Position numbers and translations under genes: made by a program
The notes under the pieces: model-generated
Database searches by the model: none
What the model saw: only the letters and a program-made list of their open reading frames with translations
What the model was told of the DNA's origin: nothing
Shown here: in pieces, positions 1-8,708 of the stretch
Layout of the letters: each line of letters starts with the position of its first letter
Position numbering within the stretch: the stretch's first letter is position 1
Assembly: GCA_043812795.1 (NCBI GenBank)
Contig: JBDRLU010000033.1
Coordinates: forward strand, 29,285-93,284
Source of the DNA: JBDRLU01 sp043812795
GTDB lineage: Bacteria > Chloroflexota > Dehalococcoidia > Dehalococcoidales > UBA2162
Reading direction: 5' to 3'
DNA length: 64,000 nucleotides

Positions 1-21
1 GTACGAGGAGGCGAATCACCG

Positions 22-816
22 GTGGACTTATCGGCTCTGGACCAGCCCGCAATTCTTGAAGTCATCTTCCCGCTGGTCTATTCTCCTTTTTACTCGACGG
101 CTTACAGTGTAGCGCTGCCGGATATTCCCGGCCATTTCATTGAGGTCGAAGAAGGCGTCAAAATCCATTGCGGTTTCTGGCTGAAGGACAAGGGATTCCC
201 GACCATCCTTTATTTCCACGGTAACGGAGAGACGGTGGCTGATTATCATTCGATGGCCCCTTTTTATAACGACCGTGGCATAAATCTTTTTGTGGCCGAT
301 TACCGGGGCTACGGCCTGAGTAGCGGTAAGCCGACCGTCTCTAATTTGATAAATGATGCTCACCTTGTCTTCGAAAGTTTCCAGAAAATTATCGGGCAAG
401 AAAGGTGCAGCCAGAGCCTTTTCATCATGGGGCGTTCTCTGGGCAGCATGCCGGCGCTGGAGGTTGCCTTAAATTACCAGGATGATATTCGAGGCCTGAT
501 TATCGAGAGTGGTGCCGCCAATAACCTCCGCCGGCTATGGGAGTATCTGGACATCGCCGAACAGGGAGTCCTTGATGAGAATAGTCCATTCCTCAATAAA
601 GTCAAGATTAGACAGGTCGCTAAACCAACGCTGATTATCCACGGTGAATACGATGAGATTATCCCGGTAAACGAAGCCGAAGAACTGTACCGGAATTCAG
701 CCGCCAGGGACAAGAAGCTGCTCATTATCCGTGGTACCGGGCATAACGACCTGCTGGCAGCCGGACATAAGATGTATTTCGAAGCAATCGAAAAGTTTAT
801 CGAAGCCCATGGCTGA
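22..816 (+). CDS. alpha/beta hydrolase (serine hydrolase)
   Basis: A 264-residue cytoplasmic alpha/beta-hydrolase fold protein; the substrate cannot be read from sequence. The oxyanion-hole segment HGNGE is at residues 66-70, the nucleophile elbow GRSLGS at 137-142 puts the catalytic serine at 139, Asp211 sits in HGEYDEIIP, and His241 is in GTGHND, so the triad is complete and correctly spaced. The start is GTG at 22, chosen because a GAGGAGG ribosome site lies about ten bases upstream. The family includes the BAAT/YfhR-like and bem46-type hydrolases. The gene ends 15 bases before the Sir2 gene and probably shares its transcript. The promoter, if any, lies left of the window. Confidence 0.85.
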   Translation: MDLSALDQPAILEVIFPLVYSPFYSTAYSVALPDIPGHFIEVEEGVKIHCGFWLKDKGFPTILYFHGNGETVADYHSMAPFYNDRGINLFVADYRGYGLSSGKPTVSNLINDAHLVFESFQKIIGQERCSQSLFIMGRSLGSMPALEVALNYQDDIRGLIIESGAANNLRRLWEYLDIAEQGVLDENSPFLNKVKIRQVAKPTLIIHGEYDEIIPVNEAEELYRNSAARDKKLLIIRGTGHNDLLAAGHKMYFEAIEKFIEAHG

Positions 817-831
817 GCGAGAGGTGAAGCA

Positions 832-1625
832 ATGGAACAACTAATCGAAAGAGCCGCCCGTGATTTAGTCGATTCAAAGTATGCTATTGCCTTGACGGGG
901 GCCGGAATTTCCACCGAGTCCGGCATTCCTGATTTCCGCGGCCCGTCCGGAGTGTGGACGAAAAACCCGGAAGCGGAGAGACGGGCATACCGGAGTTACG
1001 AGCGGTTCCTGGAAGACCCGAAGGGGTGGTGGGAGGAGCGATTCAATAGTCCCAGTTTACTGGGTGACTTCCGGACAATAACGCCTAACGCCGGACATTA
1101 TGCCCTGGTTGACCTTGAGAAACTAGGTGTCATCAAATGCGTCCTTACGCAGAATGTCGATGGGTTGCATGAAAAAGCAGGGACACAGCATCTCCTCGAA
1201 TATCACGGCAATGCGTTGAAGTTGAGGTGTGTCTCCTGCCTGGCCCGCTTTGCCGAAGATGAATTCGACCTGGCCACGATGAGAGAGAGGCCGGTATGTT
1301 GCCGCCACGCTGTCCCAAATGTGGCGGCATTGTTAAAACTGACGGGGTGGCCTTCGGTGAACCGATTCCCTCCGATGTTGCCCGCAATAGTCTCGCCGAA
1401 GCCGGGAAGTGCGACTTGATGCTTATCTGCGGGACATCGGCGGTCGTCTATCCTTTTGCGGCTTTACCGCGTCTGGCTAGAGAACGGATTGGTGTAACCA
1501 TCATCGAAATAAATGCCGACCCGACACCTTTGACCGAGGACGGTATTTCGGACTACCTGGTACGGGGGAAGACCGGCGAAATTCTGCCGAAAATAGTCGA
1601 GGCCATAAAAAAATTGCGGAAATAG
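832..1625 (+). pseudogene. Sir2-family NAD-dependent protein deacylase, single-base frameshift
   Basis: Sirtuins remove acyl groups from lysine using NAD. The first part (832 to about 1295) carries GAGIS at residues 23-27, DFRG, TQNVDGLH at 106-113, the catalytic His in EYHG (about 125) and the first zinc pair CVSC. The second zinc pair (CPKC), CGTSAVVYP and the C-terminal Rossmann part are in another frame starting near 1296. Adding one base near 1283-1296, for example in CCGG, joins the two into one normal-length sirtuin of about 264 residues. Since every key residue is intact in both parts, this may be a sequencing or assembly error rather than decay. The start ATG at 832 follows a GAGAGGTG ribosome site. 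Confidence 0.85.
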
Positions 1626-1706
1626 TTGACTCATTGTGATATATTTTTTTCAAGTATTTAAGGTCAAAAGGACACACGGATTTTGCTAGGCTGAAGGGAG
1701 CAACAG

Positions 1707-2378
1707 GTGAATTCTGGAACTATCGGACTCATGGGCGCCATGGAGTTGGAAGTTAAGCTTATCGCCGAAAGTATTACCTTGAAGGGGACCGAGCAACATG
1801 TCGAGCGTACTTTTTATCGCGGCCAGTTCGCCGGTCGTGATGTGGTCATCGTTCAGTCAGGAGTTGGTAAGGTGCGGGCGGCGACGGCCTGTCAGTTTCT
1901 TCTGGAACATTTTGGCGTCGAGCGGCTTATCTTCGCTGGTGTCGCTGGCGGACTCAGACCGGGCCTGAGTATCGGCGATATCATTGTCTCGGAACGGGCG
2001 ATGGAATGGGACTTCCACTCTCTGATGCTGCCGCGTTGCTGGTACCATGCTGACCCGGCCCTGGTCTCGCTGGCGGTACGGTCGGCCGAGCGCTTAGGCC
2101 GTAAAGTACATATCGGCTCGGTACTGACGGGTGACCGGCCCATCTTTAAAAACGAGCAGAAGCAGGACTTGTGGCGGACATTCAATGCCGACTGCGTTGA
2201 GATGGAAGGAGCGGCGGTAGCCCAGGTGTGTGTTCTCAATGCGATACCCTTTGTCCTCATTCGGGCGGTATCCGACCTGGCTGACGAACACTCTTTCGTC
2301 AACCTGGTGCGTAATTTAAGAGAGGTTGTCGCCTGGCCGGCTGAAGTGGCGCTGGAAATGGTCAAAAGCCTCGTCTAA
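1707..2378 (+). CDS. mtnN: 5'-methylthioadenosine/S-adenosylhomocysteine nucleosidase
   Basis: Hydrolyses methylthioadenosine and S-adenosylhomocysteine to adenine plus the thio-sugar, recycling products of SAM-dependent reactions. The 223-residue protein begins IGLMGAMELEV, aligning its Glu15 with the catalytic acid of E. coli MTAN (Glu12). VEMEGAA at 164-170 carries the ribose-binding Met-Glu, and AVSDLAD holds the catalytic Asp190. The GTG start at 1707 is supported by GAAGGGAG seven bases upstream. It ends 15 bases before the threonine aldolase start and is probably co-transcribed. Futalosine hydrolase is a close relative, but the overall sequence is most like MTAN. Confidence 0.88.
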   Translation: MNSGTIGLMGAMELEVKLIAESITLKGTEQHVERTFYRGQFAGRDVVIVQSGVGKVRAATACQFLLEHFGVERLIFAGVAGGLRPGLSIGDIIVSERAMEWDFHSLMLPRCWYHADPALVSLAVRSAERLGRKVHIGSVLTGDRPIFKNEQKQDLWRTFNADCVEMEGAAVAQVCVLNAIPFVLIRAVSDLADEHSFVNLVRNLREVVAWPAEVALEMVKSLV

Positions 2379-2393
2379 CCGTTGGAGGTGATG

Positions 2394-3431
2394 GTGAAAG
2401 TTATCGATTTGCGTAGCGATACGGTGACTCTACCGACCGATGAGATGCGCCGGGCCATGGCTGAAGCCAGTGTTGGCGACGACGTATATCAGGAAGACCC
2501 CACCGTGAATGCTCTGGAAGAATTGGGCGCGCAGATGATGGGAAAAGAGGCTGCCCTCTTTACTGCCAGCGGGACAATGAGCAACCTACTGGCCGTATTA
2601 TCCCAGACGCACCGCGGTGATGAAATTATTGTCGGGAATGAAGCCCACACGTTCTGGTATGAGGTCGGCGGGGCGTCGGCCCTGGGCGGGGTAGTAATAC
2701 GTACGGTTCCCAACGATGAAAAGGGTCAGATTGACCCCACGATGATTGAGGCGACTATCCGTGGCCAGAATATCCACTTTCCTCCGACGACATTACTATG
2801 CCTGGAAAATACACATAACCGCTGTGGTGGGGCCGTCCTTACGCCTGAATACACCGCCGTCGCCGCCGAAGTCGCCCACCGGCATGGCCTCCACGTGCAC
2901 CTGGATGGTGCCCGTATCTTCAATGCGGCCATTGCCTTAGGTATCCCTGCCAGGGAACTGACGAAGGACGTGGACTCGGTCAGTTTTTGTTTGTCCAAGG
3001 GACTGAGCGCCCCGGTCGGCTCTTTATTTTGTTCGACGGGCGAATGTGTTGACCGGGCGCGTAAATGGCGGAAGATGCTTGGCGGCGGGATGCGTCAGGC
3101 CGGCGTGATTGCGGCGGCGGGCATCGTTGCCCTCAAAACAATGATAACCCGTCTCAAGGAAGACCACGATAACGCCCGGCGCCTTACCCGTGGCTTAGCC
3201 CGCATTCCGGGTATCATCGCACCCGAAGAAGTACCGACCAATATTATTATTTTCCGGTCTCCGGAAGTTATTTCCGGTACTGAGTTTCTTGAGCGGGCGA
3301 CCGAGCGTGGTGTCAAGCTTACCCATCTCGGCGGACAGAGCTTCCGGGCGGTTACTCACCGTATGATTAGCGCGGAAGACGTTGATGAAGCTTTGCACCG
3401 TATCGAAGTGCTTGTTAAAGAGATTCGTTAG
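2394..3431 (+). CDS. ltaE: low-specificity L-threonine aldolase
   Basis: PLP enzyme of the beta-eliminating lyase family that cleaves threonine/allo-threonine to glycine and acetaldehyde. It has the family N-terminus IDLRSDTVTLPT, the substrate-site sequence GDDVYQEDPTVN, HLDGARIFNA (PLP-contacting Asp) and SFCLSKGLSAP with the PLP-binding lysine. The reading frame is open from 2382, but GGAGG at 2384-2388 only makes sense as the ribosome site for GTG at 2394 (ATG at 2391 would be too close), so 2394 is chosen. It lies in the + strand run after mtnN and 16 bases before the butyrate kinase start. Confidence 0.88.
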   Translation: MKVIDLRSDTVTLPTDEMRRAMAEASVGDDVYQEDPTVNALEELGAQMMGKEAALFTASGTMSNLLAVLSQTHRGDEIIVGNEAHTFWYEVGGASALGGVVIRTVPNDEKGQIDPTMIEATIRGQNIHFPPTTLLCLENTHNRCGGAVLTPEYTAVAAEVAHRHGLHVHLDGARIFNAAIALGIPARELTKDVDSVSFCLSKGLSAPVGSLFCSTGECVDRARKWRKMLGGGMRQAGVIAAAGIVALKTMITRLKEDHDNARRLTRGLARIPGIIAPEEVPTNIIIFRSPEVISGTEFLERATERGVKLTHLGGQSFRAVTHRMISAEDVDEALHRIEVLVKEIR

Positions 3432-3447
3432 GCGTACGGAGGCGGTA

Positions 3448-4506
3448 ATGCACAGAGTTTTGGTGATAAACCCCGGGTCAACCAGCACAGAAATTAACCT
3501 GTTCGAGGATGAGAGGGAAATAAGGACGGCACGGATGGTGCACCCGGTCGAGGACCTGAGAAAACTCACGAAGATAATCGACCAGTTTCCCTACCGGAAC
3601 GAGATCGTCAAGGCAAAAGTGGCCGAATGGGGGTTGAAGAGAGGCGATTTGGCGGCCGTGGTGGGACGGAGTGGCTTTCGCCTGAAGGAAAGCGGAGCCT
3701 ACGGGGTCAATCAGAAGATGGTCGATGATGTGAAGGCCGGTCGGGTGCGGGTAGAGCATGCCTCCGTCCTTGGTGGTTTGCTGGCGAAAGAAATCGGCGA
3801 TGCCTATGGTGCGCCCCCTTTCATTGCTCATACCGCGGCTCGTGATTTGGAGCCAATCGCTAAGGTCACAGGTATTCCTCAAATCGAAAGAAGGCCGGCT
3901 TATCATGTGCAGAATATTGTGGCCGTGGCGATACTGGCGGCCGTGACCATGAAAAAAGATATCAAAACGGTAAATTTTGTCGTTGCTCATCTCGAGGGCG
4001 GTATGTCGGTTGCCGCCGTGAGGGGTGGCGAAGTTATCGATGCCACCAGCGCCATGGACGAAGGGCCGTTCACGATGGAGCGTAGCGGAAACTTACCCGG
4101 AGTCTCCCTTATCGAGCTGTGCTTTTCCGGCAAATATACCAGAGAACAGATGTTAAAGCTGATAAGAGGCGAGGGGGGTATGGTGGCTTACCTGGGAACG
4201 AACAAATTCAGCGATGTCGAGGACAGAGTAAATCAGGGCGATGAGAAGGCGAAGTTTTACCTGGAGGCGATGTGCTACCAGGCGGCCAAAGACATCGGAG
4301 CGATGGCGACCGTGCTAAAGGGTAAGGTTGATGCCGTCATCCTTACCGGTAAGATTCTGGATTCGAAAACTGCGGTCAACTGGATAAAAGAGAGAGTTAA
4401 GTTTATTGCGCCGGTCGAGACATACCCGGAACAGGAAGCGTTGGTCTTTGTACAGGCGGGACTGAAGGTACTGCGCGGTGAGGAAAAGGCCAGGAAGTAC
4501 GAGTAG
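3448..4506 (+). CDS. buk: butyrate kinase (acetate/butyrate kinase family)
   Basis: Interconverts acyl phosphate and carboxylate with ATP/ADP; family members act on butyrate or branched-chain acids and make ATP from acyl-CoA when paired with a phosphotransacylase. INPGSTSTEI near the N-terminus is the phosphate-binding signature, and HLEGGMSVAAV followed by DEGPFTMERSGNLP matches the family core. The frame is open from 3382, but the ATG at 3448 is preceded by ACGGAGG and starts the conserved domain directly. No phosphotransbutyrylase gene is visible in the window, which is unusual since ptb and buk are normally adjacent. The substrate is therefore uncertain. Confidence 0.82.
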   Translation: MHRVLVINPGSTSTEINLFEDEREIRTARMVHPVEDLRKLTKIIDQFPYRNEIVKAKVAEWGLKRGDLAAVVGRSGFRLKESGAYGVNQKMVDDVKAGRVRVEHASVLGGLLAKEIGDAYGAPPFIAHTAARDLEPIAKVTGIPQIERRPAYHVQNIVAVAILAAVTMKKDIKTVNFVVAHLEGGMSVAAVRGGEVIDATSAMDEGPFTMERSGNLPGVSLIELCFSGKYTREQMLKLIRGEGGMVAYLGTNKFSDVEDRVNQGDEKAKFYLEAMCYQAAKDIGAMATVLKGKVDAVILTGKILDSKTAVNWIKERVKFIAPVETYPEQEALVFVQAGLKVLRGEEKARKYE

Positions 4507-4602
4507 CTGGCGGTCCTAGGCTAAGTGTTATTCTAGTTGTATAAATCCCTTTGATTATTGCAGTATCTCTTTATTTGTCATTCTGCTACGAAGGATAGAG
4601 CA

Positions 4603-5352
4603 ATGGGAAAGATAGTTGCTATCGGTGGAGGACACATTGGAAGCCTGGGTCAACCTATCGAAACTACCGAAATAGATAAAGAAATAGTCAGACTGAGTGA
4701 GAGTAATAGCCCGAGACTGCTCTTTATTCCAACAGCAAGCACTGATGCTGAGTCGTATGTGGAAGCGGTTGACAACCATTTCGGAAAAGACCTTGGCTGT
4801 ATTATTGATACGCTATTTTTGATAAAAGAAAAACCTGGTATCTCGGAAATAAGGGAAAGGGTATTTAATGCGAACATTATCTATGTCGGTGGTGGCAATA
4901 CCCTAAAGATGCTAAGGATATGGCGGGGTCTTGGTGTAGATAATGTCCTTCATGAAGCTTACGGGAGAGGTGTAGTAATGTCTGGACTTAGTGCTGGAGC
5001 AATATGTTGGTTCAAATACTGTAGCTCCGATTCAAGAAAATTTGCCAATCCAAATGCCGGATTGATTAAGATTACGGGTTTAAATTTTATCGATGCCTTG
5101 TGCTGTCCTCATTACAATACCGAGGCAGACAGAAAACCGCATCTTAAAGCATTAATGAGGAAAACATCGGGAGTCGCATTGGCTATCGATGACTGCTGCG
5201 CCTTCGAGGTCATGGACGATAAATATAGAGTCATCGGCTCAAAAGAAGATGCCAACGCCTACAAAGTGTATTGGAGAAAGGGAGAATTCTACGAGGAAAT
5301 CATCAAGAAACAGACGGGATTTCTAACGTTAAATAGCCTTTTGGCGAAGTGA
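4603..5352 (+). CDS. peptidase E / cyanophycinase-like serine peptidase (family S51)
   Basis: Family S51 peptidases include the Asp-dipeptidase PepE and cyanophycinase. The catalytic serine sits in GLSAGAICWF at about residue 130, the strand-turn YVGGGNT is at 94-100, and CPHYNTEADR carries the conserved C-terminal His. The ATG at 4603 follows AAGGATAGAG; the longer open frame from 4558 adds no conserved sequence. The gene is clearly more AT-rich than its neighbours, which may mean a recent acquisition. It is convergent with rsmE, with 15 bases between the stops. Peptidase E is the more cautious reading than cyanophycinase. Confidence 0.75.
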   Translation: MGKIVAIGGGHIGSLGQPIETTEIDKEIVRLSESNSPRLLFIPTASTDAESYVEAVDNHFGKDLGCIIDTLFLIKEKPGISEIRERVFNANIIYVGGGNTLKMLRIWRGLGVDNVLHEAYGRGVVMSGLSAGAICWFKYCSSDSRKFANPNAGLIKITGLNFIDALCCPHYNTEADRKPHLKALMRKTSGVALAIDDCCAFEVMDDKYRVIGSKEDANAYKVYWRKGEFYEEIIKKQTGFLTLNSLLAK

Positions 5353-5367
5353 TATTGGTGGTTGGGA

Positions 5368-6093
5368 CTACCCGAGCAGACAGAACTTGATATAGCTGGC
5401 AACGGCGGTAGCGGCCGTACTGACGCGTAAGACAGTGTCACCCAGAGAAACGGGAATAAAACCGGCACTTTTCGCCAGTCCGATTTCTTCCTGGGTAAAA
5501 TCTCCCTCTGGACCAATCAAGACCAGAATACTGGTTGGCTTTACCGAGGCGAGTGCTTCGGTGATATGTTTTCTTTCCCCATATACTGCCAGGATAAGCT
5601 TAAGGTCGTAAACCTGGGACTGTGCCACGACTTTTTCCAGGCTGGTTACGGGTCCGATTAAGGGAATATCATTCCGCTGGCTCTGCTGGGCTGCACTTTG
5701 GGCGATGCGCCGCCAGCGCTCGAGTCTGGCTTCCTTTTTGTTTTCCGGCAGTTTGACGATGACGCGGGCTGTTGCCAGCGGGATAATGGTATCGACGCCG
5801 AGTTGCGTCAGACTATCCACGATTTCGTCCATCCCGGACTTTTTGGGCAGGGCGCAAGCCACCGTGATTTTGACCGGTTTACTCCCGGAGCTTTTTGTTG
5901 CCTTGATGGCGAGCACCGCCCGGGTTTTGTCCATTTCGGAAATCAGACTAACACATTCATTACCATCACCGTCAAAGACAGTTACTTCATCATTTACCTT
6001 CAAGCGCAGGACGTCTTTCAGGTGATGCAGTTGCTCGGCATCGGAGATAGTGACGTAATCGCGGTCTATCTTCTTGACATAAAATCGGTGCAT
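5368..6093 (-). CDS. rsmE: 16S rRNA (uracil-1498-N3)-methyltransferase
   Basis: SPOUT-class methyltransferase that methylates U1498 of 16S rRNA. The 241-residue protein has the small N-terminal PUA-like domain (MHRFYVKK, then HHLKDVLRL at 23-31), the central KKSGMDEIVDSLTQLGVD, and the C-terminal trefoil-knot SAM site formed by GPEGDF at 194-199 and LGDTVLRVSTAAT at 217-229. Family proteins usually read GPEGGF and LGxRILRxETA, so the site is conserved with mild variation. It lies 37 bases upstream of the frameshifted MFS gene, in divergent orientation to nothing else nearby; its own promoter was not identified. Confidence 0.9.
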   Translation of the reverse strand: MHRFYVKKIDRDYVTISDAEQLHHLKDVLRLKVNDEVTVFDGDGNECVSLISEMDKTRAVLAIKATKSSGSKPVKITVACALPKKSGMDEIVDSLTQLGVDTIIPLATARVIVKLPENKKEARLERWRRIAQSAAQQSQRNDIPLIGPVTSLEKVVAQSQVYDLKLILAVYGERKHITEALASVKPTSILVLIGPEGDFTQEEIGLAKSAGFIPVSLGDTVLRVSTAATAVASYIKFCLLG

Positions 6094-6130
6094 GCCAATT
6101 ACCTTCCCGACTTGCTGACTCTATTGTACT

Positions 6131-7545
6131 TTATTCTTTGTCAGGTTGTGGAGATAATCCGGGAGCTTTATCTGTTGCGGGAGTGGAATCGGGGCCACGT
6201 GGCATGAGAAAGACAGTCGGTAACGCTAGAAGTAAGATGGCGCCGAAACCCACAAAGATAAAAAAGAAAGCCCGCTGTGGCTCAGTACCATTATGGAGGA
6301 GTACTGTAGCTAAAGCGATGCCGACGGCGCCGCCAATCTGGCGGAACATGCCGCGCAGTCCGGTAATCGTGGCTATTTTGTCCGGCATCAGCTCAATGCA
6401 GGCGTTATTGGCGGCTGGCGTTGCTATCCCCATGCCGATACCGGAAAGGGTCATGATGGCCCCTAATATCACGCTTATGCTCAATGAAATACCTAATACA
6501 CTGATGCCGGAAAGTTCAAGAGCAAGCAGGAAAAGACTGAGCGCAATAGCCAGTGTCCCCGCTATTATCGGCCGTCGGTAGCCATATCTGACCAGAAGGA
6601 AGCTCATGATGGCCGAAGTGATAGCCATGCCGACAGACCGTGGTGTTAGAATAAGGCCACTGGTAAAGGTAGGCATATCGTAAACGGAAACTGCATAAAG
6701 AGGAATTAACGAGAAGACTCCGAAGGCGCTGGCGCCGTAAATTAAATTATAAATGTTGGCACCCAGAAATGGTCTTTTTTGCAGGAGTTCCAGGTTGATA
6801 ATGGGGTCGGGTACTCTCTTTTCCTGTCGGATAAAATAAAATAAGGCCACCAGTCCTACGGCGATGAAGATGGCGAGCAGTAGCCAGGGTATTCCAGTGC
6901 CACGATTGCCTCCTTCGGTAAGCGCCAGCATGAAGGCGGTGAGAAAAACGGTGAGCAGGCCGGTACCGATAAGGTCGATACTCCGGTTGCCGGTCTGACG
7001 GCCCCGGCGCAAAAGAAACTGTCCCATTATCAGTATGACCAGTCCGAAGGGTACATTGAGCCAGAAGATGGACTGCCATCCCAAAGATGCGACCATCCAG
7101 CCGCCAAGGTTAGGGCCGATGATGGCCCCGGCAGGAAAGATACTACTAAAGAGGCCGATAGCCCGCTGGCGGGACCGGGGGAATTCATCGCTGACAATTC
7201 CGGCGGCTGCGGGCAGGAACCCCCACCACCGAGACCCTGAATGACCCGAAAGAAGATTAACCAGTTGATATTTGGTGCAATAGCACAGAGGACGGAGCCC
7301 AGGGTAAAGAGAAGAGTACATAGCATGAAGGTGGACTTCCTGCCAAAGTTCTCACTCATCTTGGCGGCAAGAGGCGTGGCACTAACCGACACCAGCTGGT
7401 AGGAACTGAGCAGCCAGCCGGCCAGTATTATCGAGACGTTAAAGTCGGATGTGATGACCGGGAAAGCGACGGACACGGTGGTCATACTCAGCGAAGCCAG
7501 AAACAGGGCCAGACTGACGACGAAAAAAACGAGGTACCTACGCAT
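6131..7545 (-). pseudogene. MFS drug-efflux-type transporter (DHA2/EmrB-QacA-like), frameshifted
   Basis: A 14-helix-type major facilitator. The N-terminal part (7545 to about 7225) contains the first helices, the motif-A-like ENFGRK, and RVIQGLGGGG. The rest continues in another frame as FLPAAAGIVSDEFPRSR and GPNLGGWMV, exactly what follows in EmrB/QacA relatives. The break falls in the CCCCC run at 7220-7224 (G on the coding strand). One additional G restores GGGGFLPAAAG and a protein of about 470 residues. Frame restoration at a homopolymer argues for a sequencing slip or a very recent mutation. The substrate is unknown. Confidence 0.85.
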
Positions 7546-7612
7546 AACAAAAGTTCATTATAGCGCCGTATGGCCGCTTTGTTAATTGAATTAGAAGGCA
7601 CGCTGGGTTGGC

Positions 7613-8089
7613 TCAGATATTTCGGCAGCCAGCTGGTGCAATGAGCAACACCGGTACCCCGGCATGGCGGGATACCCTATCGGCGACGCTACCGTAAGCC
7701 CAGCGGCTGATGCCGGACCGGCCATGAGTACTCATTATAATCATATCCACCTGATTGTTGGTTGCGTAGTCGAGTATCGTATCGGCCGCATTACCGGACA
7801 CAACCACCGGCCGGGCAGCGATGCCCTGAGCTTTCAATTTGTCCGCCATCATCGTGACGTATCGGGTAGCTTCGGCTTCTTTGTCAGTTTCGGCTTTTTT
7901 GAGCATATCTCCGCCGGCGGTACCGGCTTCCAGAAAAGACGAGACGGTGTAGGTAGGCAGGGGTTCCACCACGGTAAGCAGGATGACATCGGTCACATTA
8001 CATCCTGAAGCCACGGCTTGTACGTGGGCCAGACTGCATTCGGCAAGTTCCGAACCATCGAGCGGCACTAAAATAGTTTTGTATAACAT
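7613..8089 (-). CDS. universal stress protein (UspA family)
   Basis: A 158-residue single-domain Usp protein. The N-terminus YKTILVPLDGSELAE and the C-terminal ATP-binding pattern HGRSGISRWAYGSVAD (G-x2-G-x9-G-S type) are both present, so it probably belongs to the nucleotide-binding branch. The start ATG at 8089 follows GGAGAA. A promoter-like pair (TTGACT, 18-base spacer, TAAAAT) lies about 80-105 bases upstream on the same strand. Usp proteins bind ATP and help survival under stress, but the specific role here cannot be inferred. It is monocistronic as far as can be seen. Confidence 0.88.
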   Translation of the reverse strand: MLYKTILVPLDGSELAECSLAHVQAVASGCNVTDVILLTVVEPLPTYTVSSFLEAGTAGGDMLKKAETDKEAEATRYVTMMADKLKAQGIAARPVVVSGNAADTILDYATNNQVDMIIMSTHGRSGISRWAYGSVADRVSRHAGVPVLLIAPAGCRNI

Positions 8090-8164
8090 GTTCTCCTCCG
8101 TTTCCCAGTTACGTTTAGTTGACTATCAGTTTAGGGCGGTTTTCCTCAGGCAACCTCGCTAGAG

Positions 8165-8194
8165 ATTTTAAGCCTAAATTCATCATAAAGTCAA
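8165..8194 (-). promoter_or_regulatory. sigma70-type promoter for the universal stress gene
   Basis: On the minus strand TTGACT (8194-8189), an 18-base spacer and TAAAAT (8170-8165) lie upstream of the ATG at 8089. Read by eye; not tested. Confidence 0.5.
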
Positions 8195-8273
8195 AGAGCG
8201 CGGCAGAAAGGTTACAAATTCCTTATTGACAAGCGACTGTCATTCTAGCCCTCGACCAGGGCTTGTGTTATTG

Positions 8274-8417
8274 TCAACAACCCGGTTCTCCGGGATGGCC
8301 ACAGCAGGTCTGCCGTTTCCGTATTTTGGTAAAAGCATTGCGGAATAGAAGGTATACTTTACGATGAAGCGGCATCGGAACTGACAGGTTGGTGATGAAA
8401 GCTTTGCCATGCGACAT
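8274..8417 (-). CDS. small protein with C-terminal CCGHPGEPGC motif
   Basis: A 47-residue ORF. The start ATG at 8417 has a near-perfect ribosome site (AAAGGAGGT, six bases before the start). This is much better than the alternative overlapping frame (8240-8440), whose start lies inside that ribosome site. The protein is basic in its middle (FTKIRKRQ) and ends with CCGHPGEPGC, three cysteines spaced C-C-x7-C. The motif has the look of a short conserved Cys-terminal family, possibly metal- or redox-related, but I do not recognise a characterised member. It is flanked by a divergent HEAT-repeat gene and by the universal stress gene downstream. No transmembrane segment is obvious. Confidence 0.6.
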   Translation of the reverse strand: MSHGKAFITNLSVPMPLHRKVYLLFRNAFTKIRKRQTCCGHPGEPGC

Positions 8418-8652
8418 TCAGTTACCTCCTTTCTTCCCAAGGTAGGGAATTCTCTCTCGCGTAGGGTGACCCGTTGTGATAGGGCATAGTTAACCTGCGA
8501 TTAAGTTTTCCTGGACAAAGTCTAACCTTTGTGAAGTTAAATAATCATAAAATTTAGGGGTAAAAAATAACAAATTTATGACGGATTAGCTGAATTTGAA
8601 ATTACCGGGGTTGAAAGCAAAAGAAATCTATCGAAGAGAGACAAATCTCCTC
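8418..8652. other. AT-rich intergenic region between divergent genes
   Basis: About 235 bases between the small Cys-motif protein and the promoter of the HEAT gene. It contains AT-rich tracts around 8540-8580 but no convincing ORF, RNA gene or repeat. A promoter for the small protein is expected here, but I could not choose one. Confidence 0.5.
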
Positions 8653-8682
8653 TTGCATATCTGAAATACGACGGCATATAAT
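8653..8682 (+). promoter_or_regulatory. promoter for the HEAT-repeat gene
   Basis: TTGCAT (8653-8658), an 18-base spacer and a perfect TATAAT (8677-8682) precede the ATG at 8709, leaving a very short leader of about 20 bases with the ribosome site GGAGATAAGGAGG. Confidence 0.6.
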
Positions 8683-8708
8683 TTTATCAGGGAGATAAGG
8701 AGGAAACT

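Noticed and set aside
1283..1300. Programmed ribosomal frameshift in the Sir2 gene
   Set aside because: No slippery heptamer or strong downstream stem is evident, and the same kind of homopolymer indel occurs in four unrelated genes of the window.
4558..4602. N-terminal extension of the S51 peptidase
   Set aside because: The ATG at 4603 has a ribosome site and begins the conserved domain; the extension has neither.
5698..6207. Long + strand ORF opposite rsmE
   Set aside because: It is antisense to a well-conserved gene and has low-complexity, non-family sequence.
8240..8440. 66-codon minus-strand ORF overlapping the small Cys protein
   Set aside because: Its start lies inside the ribosome site used by the other frame, and the product shows no structured motif. 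The frame at 8274-8417 is better supported.
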